Shown here piece after piece: positions 16,691 through 25,377 of a stretch of DNA of 64,000 nucleotides. Within the stretch, counting starts at the first letter, position 1; every line of letters begins with the position of its first letter. Below the pieces are notes generated by a model that saw only the letters and a program-made list of their open reading frames with translations, was not told the DNA's origin and searched no databases. Made by a program: the position numbers and the translations under genes. This DNA is from Pseudomonas cichorii (GTDB taxonomy: Bacteria; Pseudomonadota; Gammaproteobacteria; Pseudomonadales; Pseudomonadaceae). The DNA lies in contig NZ_BLVZ01000013.1 of assembly GCF_015471405.1 (NCBI RefSeq), forward strand, positions 124,001 through 188,000, in the 5' to 3' direction.

Positions 16691-17557
16691 TTACAGCCGC
16701 ACCGCCTCAAACCGCACCCGCGGATGGGCAATCCGGTCCTGTGCCCGCACCAGCTCCAGCTCGTAGCTGCCGCAAGCCTGGGTTTCCAGCAGCACTTCAT
16801 GCACTGCCGCAGCCGTGAACTCGAAAGCCGCCACCAGATCATCACCCAGCAGCACACGCGCCAGGAACAAGCCGGACGTCAGATCACCCACGCCCACAGG
16901 CTGACGTGGAAAGGCCAGCAGCGGACGACGCAGGTGCCAGCTGGCATCAGCGGTCACCAGCAACATTTCAAAACCATCCGCCACCTTGCCGGGGTAATCC
17001 AGATGCTTGACCAGCACAGCCTTGGGGCCTCGCGCCAGTAACGATCTCGCCATGGCCAGGCAATCGAGCAGGGACTCGGGCTTGCGACCGGCAAAGCTGT
17101 CCAGCTCCAGCTGGTTAGGGCACATGAAATCTGCCACTGCCGCAGCTTCTTCCAGCAGAAAATCGCTGACCTCGGCCGGAACGATGCAGCCCTTCTCGGG
17201 ATGCCCCATCACCGGGTCGCACAAGTACAGCGCCTTGGGGTTGGCCGCCTTGATACGCGCCACACCCGTCAGAATCGCTCGGCCCTGCGCCGCGCTGCCC
17301 AGATAGCCGGAAAGCACGGCATCGCAGTTGCCCAGTTCACCAATTGCCGCAATACCCTCGATCAACGCCGGAATCTGCTGCGGAGCCAGCACTTCGCCGG
17401 TCCATTGCTTGTATTGGGTGTGGTTGGAGAACTGGACCGTATTGAGCGGCCAGACATTGACCCCGATACGCTGCATAGGGAACACCGCTGCGCCGTTGCC
17501 TGCGTGGCCGAACACCACGTGGGACTGGATGGCGAGCAAGTGAGGTGTACGTTTCAT
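16691..17557 (-). CDS. pdxY: Pyridoxal kinase PdxY
   Basis: A 288-residue ribokinase-superfamily enzyme of vitamin B6 salvage that phosphorylates pyridoxal to pyridoxal 5'-phosphate. It opens with LLAIQSHVVFGHAGNGAAVFPMQRIGVNVWPLNTVQFSNH, the diagnostic PdxY/PdxK start, and has YLCDPVMGHPEKGCIV and the anion-hole region PVGVGDLTSGLFLARVLLG with the catalytic Asp near residue 223. Length matches E. coli PdxY (about 287). ATG 17557 has AGGA eight bases upstream. It is transcribed alone, convergent with the thioesterase. Confidence 0.95.
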   Translation of the reverse strand: MKRTPHLLAIQSHVVFGHAGNGAAVFPMQRIGVNVWPLNTVQFSNHTQYKQWTGEVLAPQQIPALIEGIAAIGELGNCDAVLSGYLGSAAQGRAILTGVARIKAANPKALYLCDPVMGHPEKGCIVPAEVSDFLLEEAAAVADFMCPNQLELDSFAGRKPESLLDCLAMARSLLARGPKAVLVKHLDYPGKVADGFEMLLVTADASWHLRRPLLAFPRQPVGVGDLTSGLFLARVLLGDDLVAAFEFTAAAVHEVLLETQACGSYELELVRAQDRIAHPRVRFEAVRL

Positions 17558-17671
17558 GGGAAGATCCTGAACACGATGCAAGTGCAGTAATAAGAAATTT
17601 AAGTCGCGCAGTATGGCTGTAAATCACTTCGGGCAGTTAAGCTGAAGACTCCTGAGTAGGAGCACTCTGCC

Positions 17672-18064
17672 ATGTTGACCCTGGGAAACATTTTCGTGCT
17701 GATGCTGTTCGCAAGTGCGGCAGCCTGGTTGTGGCATGCCCACGGTCTGCGCGAGCGAGCGCTGGAGCGGGTCAAACAGCATTGTGCCCGGCTCGACCTG
17801 GAACTGCTCGACGGCAATGTCGCTCTGCGCCGCCTGGCCTTTGTCCGCGATGCTCAGGGCCACAGGCGTCTGGCACGCATCTATGGCTTCGAGTTCACGG
17901 TCACCGGCGAACAGCGCCATCCCGGCACTATCACGATGTTCGGTGCCCATTCGGCCCAGATCGAACTCGCACCCTACCCGTTTGAAATTAAAACGCCACC
18001 ACCTAGCGCCGAAATCATCGAAATGAACAAGTGGCGCGAGACTCATCAACAACGCAAGCAGTGA
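17672..18064 (+). CDS. DUF3301 domain-containing protein
   Basis: A 130-residue protein with one N-terminal membrane segment (GNIFVLMLFASAAAWLWHAHG, residues 5-25) followed by the DUF3301 region (RALERVKQHCARLDLELLDGNVALRRLAFVRDAQGHRRLARIYGFEFTVTGEQRHPGTITMFG). The fold and role of the family are unknown; it is widespread as a single-copy gene in gamma-proteobacteria. ATG 17672 has AGGAG about ten bases upstream. The last 19 bases overlap the end of the convergent CobW-type GTPase gene. Confidence 0.88.
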   Translation: MLTLGNIFVLMLFASAAAWLWHAHGLRERALERVKQHCARLDLELLDGNVALRRLAFVRDAQGHRRLARIYGFEFTVTGEQRHPGTITMFGAHSAQIELAPYPFEIKTPPPSAEIIEMNKWRETHQQRKQ

Positions 18065-19020
18065 GCCAATTGCGTCTGTAGCGTTGCGCTGTCCTGTGGC
18101 GTCTGGAAGATCAGTTCCAGACGCGAATCCTGGCGCCACTCGCTGCCTTGCCATTCAAGGCGAGAGCTCTCAAGCCCATTGGCTGAAAACCAGCCTTCCG
18201 GGCTGTGGATAACCATCTTGGCGCGCCGCCACGCCAGGCTTTCCAGCCATTGCAGCAGCTTTGCCCGATCGAACTGCCGGGAAGGATGCCAGCGCCAGCC
18301 GATACTCCAGCCGTCCGTGCTTTTCTGGCTCAGACAGATCGGCTCGTTCGGATCATTCCAGACAGCAGGCAATTGTCCGAGGCCTGGGGGCAGAATGAGG
18401 TTATCCACAGCACGGTTATCCACAGCTCCGCGCTCCAGAAAACCGGGCAGTTGTGCCAACGCAAGCTGGCCTTGCTCAACCCAGATCAGCGAATGCTCCG
18501 GCAATGCCTCGGCCAAACGCCTGCGTGACGCATCGTCGATACCCTGCGCCTTGTTCATCACCACCAGACCTGCACCCGCCAACGCATCCTGCTGGGTAAC
18601 CGGTAGCGGCTGACCTGCCGCCATGCTGATCGCATCGAGCACCATCACGCCAGGTTGCACACTGAGCACACCCAGCCATGGTGCCTGGCGCAACTGGGCC
18701 ATGAGCTGTGCCGGATGGCCCAGGCCCGAAGGCTCGATGAACAGGCGGTCAGGCCTGGCCTTGCGCAACAGGCGTCCCAGGCCGATCTGAAACGGCACGC
18801 CGTTGACGCAGCACAGGCAGCCGCCAGCCACTTCGCCAAGTGCGATACCATCGGCATCCACGGCCAACAGCGCAGCATCCAGACCGATCTGGCCAAACTC
18901 GTTGATCAGCACCGCCCAGCGCTCATCGGCCGGTTTCTGGCTCAGCAGATGCCTGATAAGGCTGGTCTTGCCGGCGCCCAGCGGGCCACCAATCACATGG
19001 GTCGGGATGTTCTGCAGCAT
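18046..19020 (-). CDS. CobW/COG0523 family GTPase
   Basis: A 324-residue G3E GTPase of the metal-chaperone class. The Walker A loop GGPLGAGKTSLIRHLL is near the N-terminus, the metal-binding Cys-x-Cys-Cys is in GEVAGGCLCCVNGVPF (~residue 70), and the switch-like IEPSGLGHP follows. The C-terminal CobW_C region is short and divergent. The start at 19020 (MLQNIPTHVIGG) is chosen because longer starts would overlap the divergent secreted-protein gene and the homologous part begins here; its ribosome site is weak. It belongs to the local zinc-response cluster (compare COG0523 genes PA5532 and PA5535 of P. aeruginosa), so delivery of zinc to client enzymes is the inferred role. No Zur-like palindrome is visible directly upstream. 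Confidence 0.85.
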   Translation of the reverse strand: MLQNIPTHVIGGPLGAGKTSLIRHLLSQKPADERWAVLINEFGQIGLDAALLAVDADGIALGEVAGGCLCCVNGVPFQIGLGRLLRKARPDRLFIEPSGLGHPAQLMAQLRQAPWLGVLSVQPGVMVLDAISMAAGQPLPVTQQDALAGAGLVVMNKAQGIDDASRRRLAEALPEHSLIWVEQGQLALAQLPGFLERGAVDNRAVDNLILPPGLGQLPAVWNDPNEPICLSQKSTDGWSIGWRWHPSRQFDRAKLLQWLESLAWRRAKMVIHSPEGWFSANGLESSRLEWQGSEWRQDSRLELIFQTPQDSATLQTQLAHCLRC

Positions 19021-19075
19021 CTGGAGTCGCTTCTGGAGAGTGTCGTTTGCAAACAATGATGAAGGAAAGCTGACA

Positions 19076-19450
19076 ATGCGAGCCATCAGGCTGCCTGTTC
19101 GATTGGCGTTGATGCTGCTGACAATGGCATCGGGCAAGGTATTGGCCCAAGCGTGTCTGGTGCACAGCCAGGCTGAGAGATTAGACGTCAAAGTCTGTCA
19201 GGAAAACCTGAATATCCCGGAAGACCTGTTCCGCGACGGCTTCTGCCAACCGCAACTGGCAGGCCAGAAAACAGAAGTGACCTTCTCGCAAAGTTGTCCG
19301 GCAGGTGCCTTTGGCATATGCAGCAACGCACAGGTTGCCAATATGCCCTATCACGAGAATATCCACTATTACGGCATTGCCAGCGACGCGCTTTACCTCA
19401 AGCCGTTTTGTGAGGGGCAAAGCAAGGGCAAGTGGCTGACGCCCAATTAG
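19076..19450 (+). CDS. Small secreted Cys-containing protein, unknown function
   Basis: A 124-residue protein with a clear signal peptide (MRAIRLPVRLALMLLTMASGKVLAQA, cleavage near residue 24). The mature part has six Cys (ACLVHSQ, VCQENL, FCQPQL, SCPAG, ICSNAQ, FCEGQ), suggesting periplasmic disulfides. ATG 19076 has GAAGGA about nine bases upstream. It is divergent from the CobW-type GTPase with only 55 bases between starts, and its 3' end overlaps the DUF1826 gene by four bases. I do not recognise the family with certainty; related proteins occur beside zinc-homeostasis genes in other pseudomonads, which suggests but does not prove a role in metal stress. Confidence 0.7.
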   Translation: MRAIRLPVRLALMLLTMASGKVLAQACLVHSQAERLDVKVCQENLNIPEDLFRDGFCQPQLAGQKTEVTFSQSCPAGAFGICSNAQVANMPYHENIHYYGIASDALYLKPFCEGQSKGKWLTPN

Positions 19451-20096
19451 GCCAGCCAGTCCAGGGTCAGGATCAAACGCCGTTCGTTGCGCTCCAGTTG
19501 TGGCGAACGATGCACCAGCCCCAAACCTTCGTTACCGCTCCAGCGCTCGCCCTTGAGCAAGGCGACTTCCCCGCAATGGATCTGCTGGAAACGGCTCGGG
19601 TCCTGCGGTTCGGCCTCTGGACTGCCAAGTTGCTTGCGGTCGATGGCGTTTTCCTTGAGCCACTGGCTGCCGATCCCGGCATAGGTGGTGACCAGCCGCA
19701 CCGGCACGTGATCGACGTGAAAGCGCGGGCACATGGCTTTGTCCAGCGCTCGCAAGCGCAGGCCGACACATTCGGCGCCCAGCAGGCATGCATAAGCACT
19801 GACCAGCCATGACACGTCCGCGATGAATCCGTCATAGCCTTGCAAGTCGGAATAGCCCGAGGCCAGACCTTGCAGATTGGGCTCGACATCACCGCCCTGC
19901 ACTTCCAGAGTCATGGACTCAGACAGGGGCTCGTTCAGGGACAACAGCAATGCACCGAAGTCCTCGATATGCGCGGGCAACTGGCGCTGCCAGACAGACA
20001 GGTTGACGCCGTCTTCCAGCACCTGCCCCAACACTTCGGGCGTCTCGCCCTGCACCTGACGGGCACGGGGCTGAAACTTCAATACGGGTGCCAGCA

Positions 20097-20097
<1 letters not shown>
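19447..20097 (-). CDS. DUF1826 domain-containing protein
   Basis: A 216-residue soluble protein of the DUF1826 family. The recognisable core is CPRFHVDHVPVRLVTTYAGIGSQWL with a downstream GEVALLKGERW and LVHRSPQ. The conserved His-x-Asp and later His suggest a metal-binding fold similar to Fe(II)/2-oxoglutarate dioxygenases, though no activity is known. The start ATG overlaps the zigA stop (ATGA), so the two are translationally coupled. This matches the PA5534-PA5535 pair of P. aeruginosa, which belongs to the Zur regulon. A zinc-starvation role is inferred from that context. Confidence 0.85.
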
Positions 20098-21305
<1,208 letters not shown>

Positions 21306-21402
21306 CAGGATTCTCGGGCCAGGTTGCAAGGCTTGCACCTTGTTGATATAGGCTGCACCGGGCCTGTTATCGACACCGTTGGCAGCCAGCTCTAATCACC
21401 CG

Positions 21403-21425
21403 ACAATGTTATAGTATAACGATGC
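21403..21425. promoter_or_regulatory. Zur-like operator between zigA and a secreted-protein gene
   Basis: The core GTTATAGTATAAC (21408-21420) is a perfect 6+1+6 palindrome of the GTTA-N5-TAAC type and matches the gamma-proteobacterial Zur consensus (AATGTTATANTATAACATT), with AAT retained on the left flank. It is about 98 bases before the zigA start and 35 before the divergent gene, so zinc-loaded Zur could repress both. Confidence 0.85.
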
Positions 21426-21459
21426 AAAATTGCCAACCTGTTCGACAAAGGGCGTCTGC

Positions 21460-21849
21460 GTGAAACACATTTCAAAAGGCTTGTTCACGTTACTGCTATT
21501 GATCAGCACACAAATAATGGCGGCAGGCCCGCGGCCCAGCGTAGATATGGCGACCTGTACCCGTAGCGCGAACCTGCTGGCGTGCAGCGATGCGCAAGGC
21601 AATGGCTATAGCGTCTTCACCGCAGGTTCGACCACGTATTTACGGGGCTATGAGGTGATTGGCAAAAAACGCTGGGCGCAGACCAACAGCCGGTTTGATC
21701 AGTTGACCTTCTTCACCGGCCTGGCCTCGAATGGCGATGCCTGGATAGGCACCATCCAGCGTATCGGCTGGACCACCATCACACGGGTTTCCAGCTCCGA
21801 TGGCACACGCAGCAAGATCACTTGCAGCCGTCTGAATGGCTGCCACTGA
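21460..21849 (+). CDS. Small secreted protein, unknown function, probably Zur-controlled
   Basis: A 129-residue protein with a signal peptide (MKHISKGLFTLLLLISTQIMA, cleavage after AMA-like IMA near residue 21). The mature part, about 108 residues, has four Cys (ATCTRSANLLACSDAQG and ITCSRLNGCH), likely two disulfides, and several Trp and Tyr. The GTG at 21460 is chosen because AAGGG lies eight bases upstream and it opens the signal peptide; TTG 21430 would add a hydrophilic leader. I recognise no domain. The Zur-like palindrome 35 bases upstream, overlapping the expected promoter, is the only functional clue. Its stop lies seven bases from that of the convergent amidase. Confidence 0.75.
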   Translation: MKHISKGLFTLLLLISTQIMAAGPRPSVDMATCTRSANLLACSDAQGNGYSVFTAGSTTYLRGYEVIGKKRWAQTNSRFDQLTFFTGLASNGDAWIGTIQRIGWTTITRVSSSDGTRSKITCSRLNGCH

Positions 21850-21855
21850 GCAACG

Positions 21856-23079
21856 TCAGGCTTGCGCCTGTTTCTTCTGCTCCTGAACCCAAGCCATGTG
21901 GGAATCCAGCGGCGGGTTGCGCTGGAAGTAACGCTGCAAGCCCTCGAACAAACCATCGGCCACGGCCTGCTGATGGCGTGCAGTCACCAGTCTCTGGCTA
22001 TCGCGGCTATTGGAGATGAACCCCGTCTCGACCAGAATCGAAGGCACGTCCGGTGACTTGAGCACCGCAAACCCCGCCTGTTCCACGCGCTTCTGATGCA
22101 GTGTGGTGATGCCTTCCAGGCTGCCCAGCACGGTATGGCCCAGTTGCAGGCTGGCGGCGATGGTAGCGTTCATCGACATGTCGAGAATCACCCCGGCCAG
22201 CATCGGGTCCTTGTCCTTGAGATTGAGCAACGAGGTGGCGCCCAGCAGGTCGGCGCCGTTTTCACGCTGGGCCATGAACCGCGCCGTCGCCGATGTCGCG
22301 CCGCCTTCGGACAAGGCAAACACCGAAGCGCCGGAGGCTGTCAGCCGCGGCGCAGCATCGGCATGCACCGAGATGAACATGTCGGCCTTGGACTTATGGG
22401 CAAACTCCACACGCTTGCGCAGGGGAACAAAGAAATCATCGTTGCGCACCAGCCGCACATCGAAGCCTTTCTCACGCTTCAAGCGCTTGGCAAGCAATTG
22501 AGCAATGGACAGCACAACGTCTTTCTCACGCTCGCCTCGGGAACCGACAGCGCCAGGGTCCTTGCCGCCATGCCCCGCATCGACCACCACCATGATGTCG
22601 CGCTTGGGATGAGCCTTGTCCGAAACCTGAGCCGGTGGAGGTGGCGCAACGGCAGCCATCTGCACCGGCGCGCTGGCAGTAGAACTCAAGTCCAGTACCA
22701 GGCGGTGCCCCTGCCCGCCTTCCGGCCCCAGCAGAAAACTGTTGAGCTGCACAGGCGCGGTGAGATCCAGCACGATGCGCGTGTCATCACCATGGCCGTA
22801 ATGCCCGGAACGAATCGACTTGATCACCGTTCGATCCAGCGCCAATTGGCTGAAATCCCCGGTCAGCCGCGAACCGCTGACATCGATGATCAAGCGGTCA
22901 GGCGCAGCCAGCGTGAAAGTCTTGTATTGCACAGGCCCGCTCAAATCGAGCACCAGCCTCAGCTTGTCATCGCTGCGCCACAGTCGGGCATTGCGAATCT
23001 GCGTGGCGTAAGCCCCAAAAGGCAAGGCCAGCGCAGCGCTGGCCAGAAGCATATTGAGCAGGATTTGACGTCTGTGCAT
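21856..23079 (-). CDS. N-acetylmuramoyl-L-alanine amidase, AmiA/AmiC type
   Basis: A 407-residue periplasmic zinc amidase that cuts the stem peptide from MurNAc during septum splitting. It has an export signal (MHRRQILLNMLLASAALALP, with an Arg pair that might serve Tat), an AMIN localisation domain (~residues 27-130), a Pro/Ala-rich linker, and an Amidase_3 domain (~165-395). The zinc ligands and catalytic Glu are in VVDAGHGGKDPG, RGEREKDVVLS, ISVHADA and ILVETGF. Start 23079 is set by the signal peptide. A Zur-like box 56-78 bases upstream fits the P. aeruginosa pattern, where the amidase gene of the same cluster (PA5538) is induced by zinc shortage. It is convergent with the small secreted-protein gene. 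Confidence 0.92.
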   Translation of the reverse strand: MHRRQILLNMLLASAALALPFGAYATQIRNARLWRSDDKLRLVLDLSGPVQYKTFTLAAPDRLIIDVSGSRLTGDFSQLALDRTVIKSIRSGHYGHGDDTRIVLDLTAPVQLNSFLLGPEGGQGHRLVLDLSSTASAPVQMAAVAPPPPAQVSDKAHPKRDIMVVVDAGHGGKDPGAVGSRGEREKDVVLSIAQLLAKRLKREKGFDVRLVRNDDFFVPLRKRVEFAHKSKADMFISVHADAAPRLTASGASVFALSEGGATSATARFMAQRENGADLLGATSLLNLKDKDPMLAGVILDMSMNATIAASLQLGHTVLGSLEGITTLHQKRVEQAGFAVLKSPDVPSILVETGFISNSRDSQRLVTARHQQAVADGLFEGLQRYFQRNPPLDSHMAWVQEQKKQAQA

Positions 23080-23134
23080 GGCAGGTCTCACGAAACAAGG
23101 CGAGCATCCAGGCTCATGAAAAGTATCACCGCAA

Positions 23135-23157
23135 CAATAGTAATAATATAACACCAC
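23135..23157. promoter_or_regulatory. Zur-like operator before the amidase gene
   Basis: Core GTAATAATATAAC (23140-23152), which reads GTTATATTATTAC on the amidase strand. It differs from the GTTATA-N-TATAAC palindrome at one position and sits 56-78 bases upstream of the amidase start. Confidence 0.7.
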
Positions 23158-23248
23158 GTTACAAGTGAAACTTGAAGCCTTACATGAAGATTGGCGCTGT
23201 CGAGAAACCTGCAATCAGGGGCAGTAAGTGCATGACCGAAAAGAAAAA

Positions 23249-23264
23249 TGTTCCACGTGGAACG
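23249..23264. other. parS-like ParB binding site
   Basis: TGTTCCACGTGGAACG contains the perfect 14-base palindrome GTTCCACGTGGAAC, the core of the chromosomal parS sequence bound by ParB in Pseudomonas and many other bacteria. It lies between the amidase promoter and the end of the DUF3617 gene, outside coding sequence. The atp operon at the right end of the window normally lies close to oriC and parAB, which is where parS sites cluster. Confidence 0.9.
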
Positions 23265-23267
23265 TAA

Positions 23268-23789
23268 TCAGTTTCGTGGAGCCACTGCACCGCATTGCGG
23301 CCCTAACCAGACAGCCCGTGTGTCCATGCTGCCATTCTGTTGCTGGCCTGTAGCGTTGAAGGTGCCGACCACTTTGGTGGTGAATTCGCGGTTACTGAGA
23401 AACTGGGCCTGCCCGGTACCTTGCGCCTTGGGGCAACTGAACTGGAAGTTCCAGGTCTGACCGTTACGTGCGGTGATCTTTTGCGAGCAGCCGGATTTTG
23501 GATCGGTAAGAGGAATATTGTCCGATTTGACCTGCGCCTCGGTCAGGCAGAATCGCACGCCTTGCCCACCCAGAGTGACGCCTTGTTTCTGCATCATCTG
23601 TTCCATCATGGCGCGCTGCTCGGGAGGCAGGTTTTTCAATTGGCCCAGCATCAGTTGCAGATCCGGCAGCGCCTGACCATCGACCTGCATGTTGCTGGAG
23701 GTCAGTTCCCACAAACCAGGTTGCAGCACCTGAGCATGAGCCACAGGTGCAGCCAGACAAAACATCAACGCCAACGCGCGTTTGTTCAT
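23268..23789 (-). CDS. DUF3617 domain-containing periplasmic protein
   Basis: A 173-residue exported protein: signal peptide MNKRALALMFCLAAPVAHAQ (cleavage near residue 19), then the DUF3617 region beginning LQPGLWELTSSNMQVDGQALPDL, with FCLTEAQVKSD and SGCSQKITARNGQTWNFQFSCPK giving three conserved Cys. The family is common in proteobacterial periplasms and its function is unknown. ATG 23789 has GAGGAA nine bases upstream. The end of the gene abuts the parS-like site. It is divergent from cardiolipin synthase with 147 bases between starts. Confidence 0.88.
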   Translation of the reverse strand: MNKRALALMFCLAAPVAHAQVLQPGLWELTSSNMQVDGQALPDLQLMLGQLKNLPPEQRAMMEQMMQKQGVTLGGQGVRFCLTEAQVKSDNIPLTDPKSGCSQKITARNGQTWNFQFSCPKAQGTGQAQFLSNREFTTKVVGTFNATGQQQNGSMDTRAVWLGPQCGAVAPRN

Positions 23790-23936
23790 TAAAAAGATTC
23801 CTCGTAAGAACATTACCCAGATAGGCCGCATCTTAGACGACATAAGCTGTAACCAGTTGCACCCGGATCAAAATAGCGACAATCCCGAGCGGCTATGGTC
23901 TGTTGTAGGCGCAAAGTTAAGGAGCATCGTTTACCT

Positions 23937-25376
23937 ATGGATTTCCATAGCCCGTATTTCTTCGGCTACGTCCTGGCTTTCATTCATCTGGTGGGCGCAG
24001 TTGCTGCCATCCATGCATTGCTGACCGTGCGCACCGCGCAAGGCGCGATTGCCTGGGCAATGCCGCTGTTCTTCATTCCTTACTTCACCCTGATCCCTTA
24101 TCTGGTCTTCGGGCGCAGTTCGTTTGATGCCTATATCAAGGCCCGGCGTGACGCCAACAGCGAAATGCGCAACGCTATCACCAACCTGAACTGGCGCCCT
24201 TGGATCGAAGAAGCCGTCGCCGCGCGCCGCTCGGATGCTTACGCATCGCTGCGCGCCATGCCCAAGCTCGGGCGCATGCCGGCTCTGGCCAATAACGAGG
24301 TCAAACTGTTGATCAATGGCAAGGCCAGCTTCGATGCCATGTTCGCGGCCATCGAGCAGGCCCGGCAGACGGTTCTGGTGCAGTTCTTCATCATTCATGA
24401 CGATGACCTTGGGCGTCGCCTGCAAACGCTGCTGCTGAAGAAAGCCGCCGAGGGCGTGGCGATTTTCGTGCTCTATGACCGTATCGGCAGCCATGCCCTG
24501 CCCGCTTCCTACAGCGAAAAGCTGCGCGCAGGCGGTGTACAGATCAAGGCCTTTGCCACCCATGGCGGCTGGCTCAATCGCTTCCAGATCAACTTCCGCA
24601 ATCACCGCAAGATAGTGGTGGTCGACGGGCTGAAAGGTTATTTGGGCGGGCACAACGTCGGTGATGAATACATGGGGCTCAAACCGCCCCTGTCGCCCTG
24701 GCGCGATACCCATGTGCAGGTCATCGGTCCGGTGGTCGCCTGCCTGCAGGAGTCGTTCGCCGAAGACTGGTTCTGGGCCACCCGCGAACTGCCGCCCATG
24801 AACCTTCCCGAATCATTTCCTGAACAGGGCGTGCTGTGTCAGTTACTGGCCAGCGGTCCGGCCGATGCCCAGGAAACCTGCTCGCTGTTCTTTGTCGAAG
24901 CCATCCACGCGGCGACCGAGCGGGTTTGGATCACCAGCCCTTACTTTATCCCTGACGAAGCCGTCTCGGCAGCGTTGCGCCTGGCAGTGCTGCGCGGTGT
25001 GGATGTGCGACTGCTGCTGCCTTCGCGCCCCGACCATTACGTGGTGTACGCCGCCTCCAGCCTGTACGCCTTCGATGCCGTGCGGGCTGGCGTGCGAGTG
25101 TTCCGCTACAGACCGGGCTTCCTGCACCAGAAGGTGGTGCTGGTGGACAACGAGATCACCGCCATCGGCAGCGCCAATCTGGACAACCGCTCGTTCCGGC
25201 TGAATTTCGAGCTGATGCTGCTGACCGTCGATACGGACTTCGCCCGTGAGGTTGAAGCCATGCTGAGTGCCGACTTCAACCTGAGCCACGAGATCTCCCT
25301 TCAGGAAAGCCGCGAAACCCGCCACCTGCACCAACTGGGCATGCGCGTGGCGCGGTTGATTTCGCCGATCCTGTAA
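23937..25376 (+). CDS. clsA: Cardiolipin synthase A
   Basis: A 479-residue inner-membrane phospholipase D-family enzyme that joins two phosphatidylglycerols into cardiolipin plus glycerol. Two transmembrane helices (~residues 8-30 and 38-58) precede two PLD domains. The HKD motifs are NHRKIVVVDG (~residue 222) and LHQKVVLVDNEITAIGSANLD (~residue 396), both complete. ATG 23937 has GGAG 12 bases upstream, rather far, but the first helix begins here and homologues agree. It converges on cfa with one base between the stop codons, bringing together two membrane-lipid modifying enzymes. Confidence 0.96.
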   Translation: MDFHSPYFFGYVLAFIHLVGAVAAIHALLTVRTAQGAIAWAMPLFFIPYFTLIPYLVFGRSSFDAYIKARRDANSEMRNAITNLNWRPWIEEAVAARRSDAYASLRAMPKLGRMPALANNEVKLLINGKASFDAMFAAIEQARQTVLVQFFIIHDDDLGRRLQTLLLKKAAEGVAIFVLYDRIGSHALPASYSEKLRAGGVQIKAFATHGGWLNRFQINFRNHRKIVVVDGLKGYLGGHNVGDEYMGLKPPLSPWRDTHVQVIGPVVACLQESFAEDWFWATRELPPMNLPESFPEQGVLCQLLASGPADAQETCSLFFVEAIHAATERVWITSPYFIPDEAVSAALRLAVLRGVDVRLLLPSRPDHYVVYAASSLYAFDAVRAGVRVFRYRPGFLHQKVVLVDNEITAIGSANLDNRSFRLNFELMLLTVDTDFAREVEAMLSADFNLSHEISLQESRETRHLHQLGMRVARLISPIL

Positions 25377-25377
25377 A

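Noticed and set aside
17513..17524. CACCACGTGGGA in pdxY as a second parS site
   Set aside because: Only the central CCACGTGG is palindromic and the TTC/GAA flanks are missing. It lies inside coding sequence.
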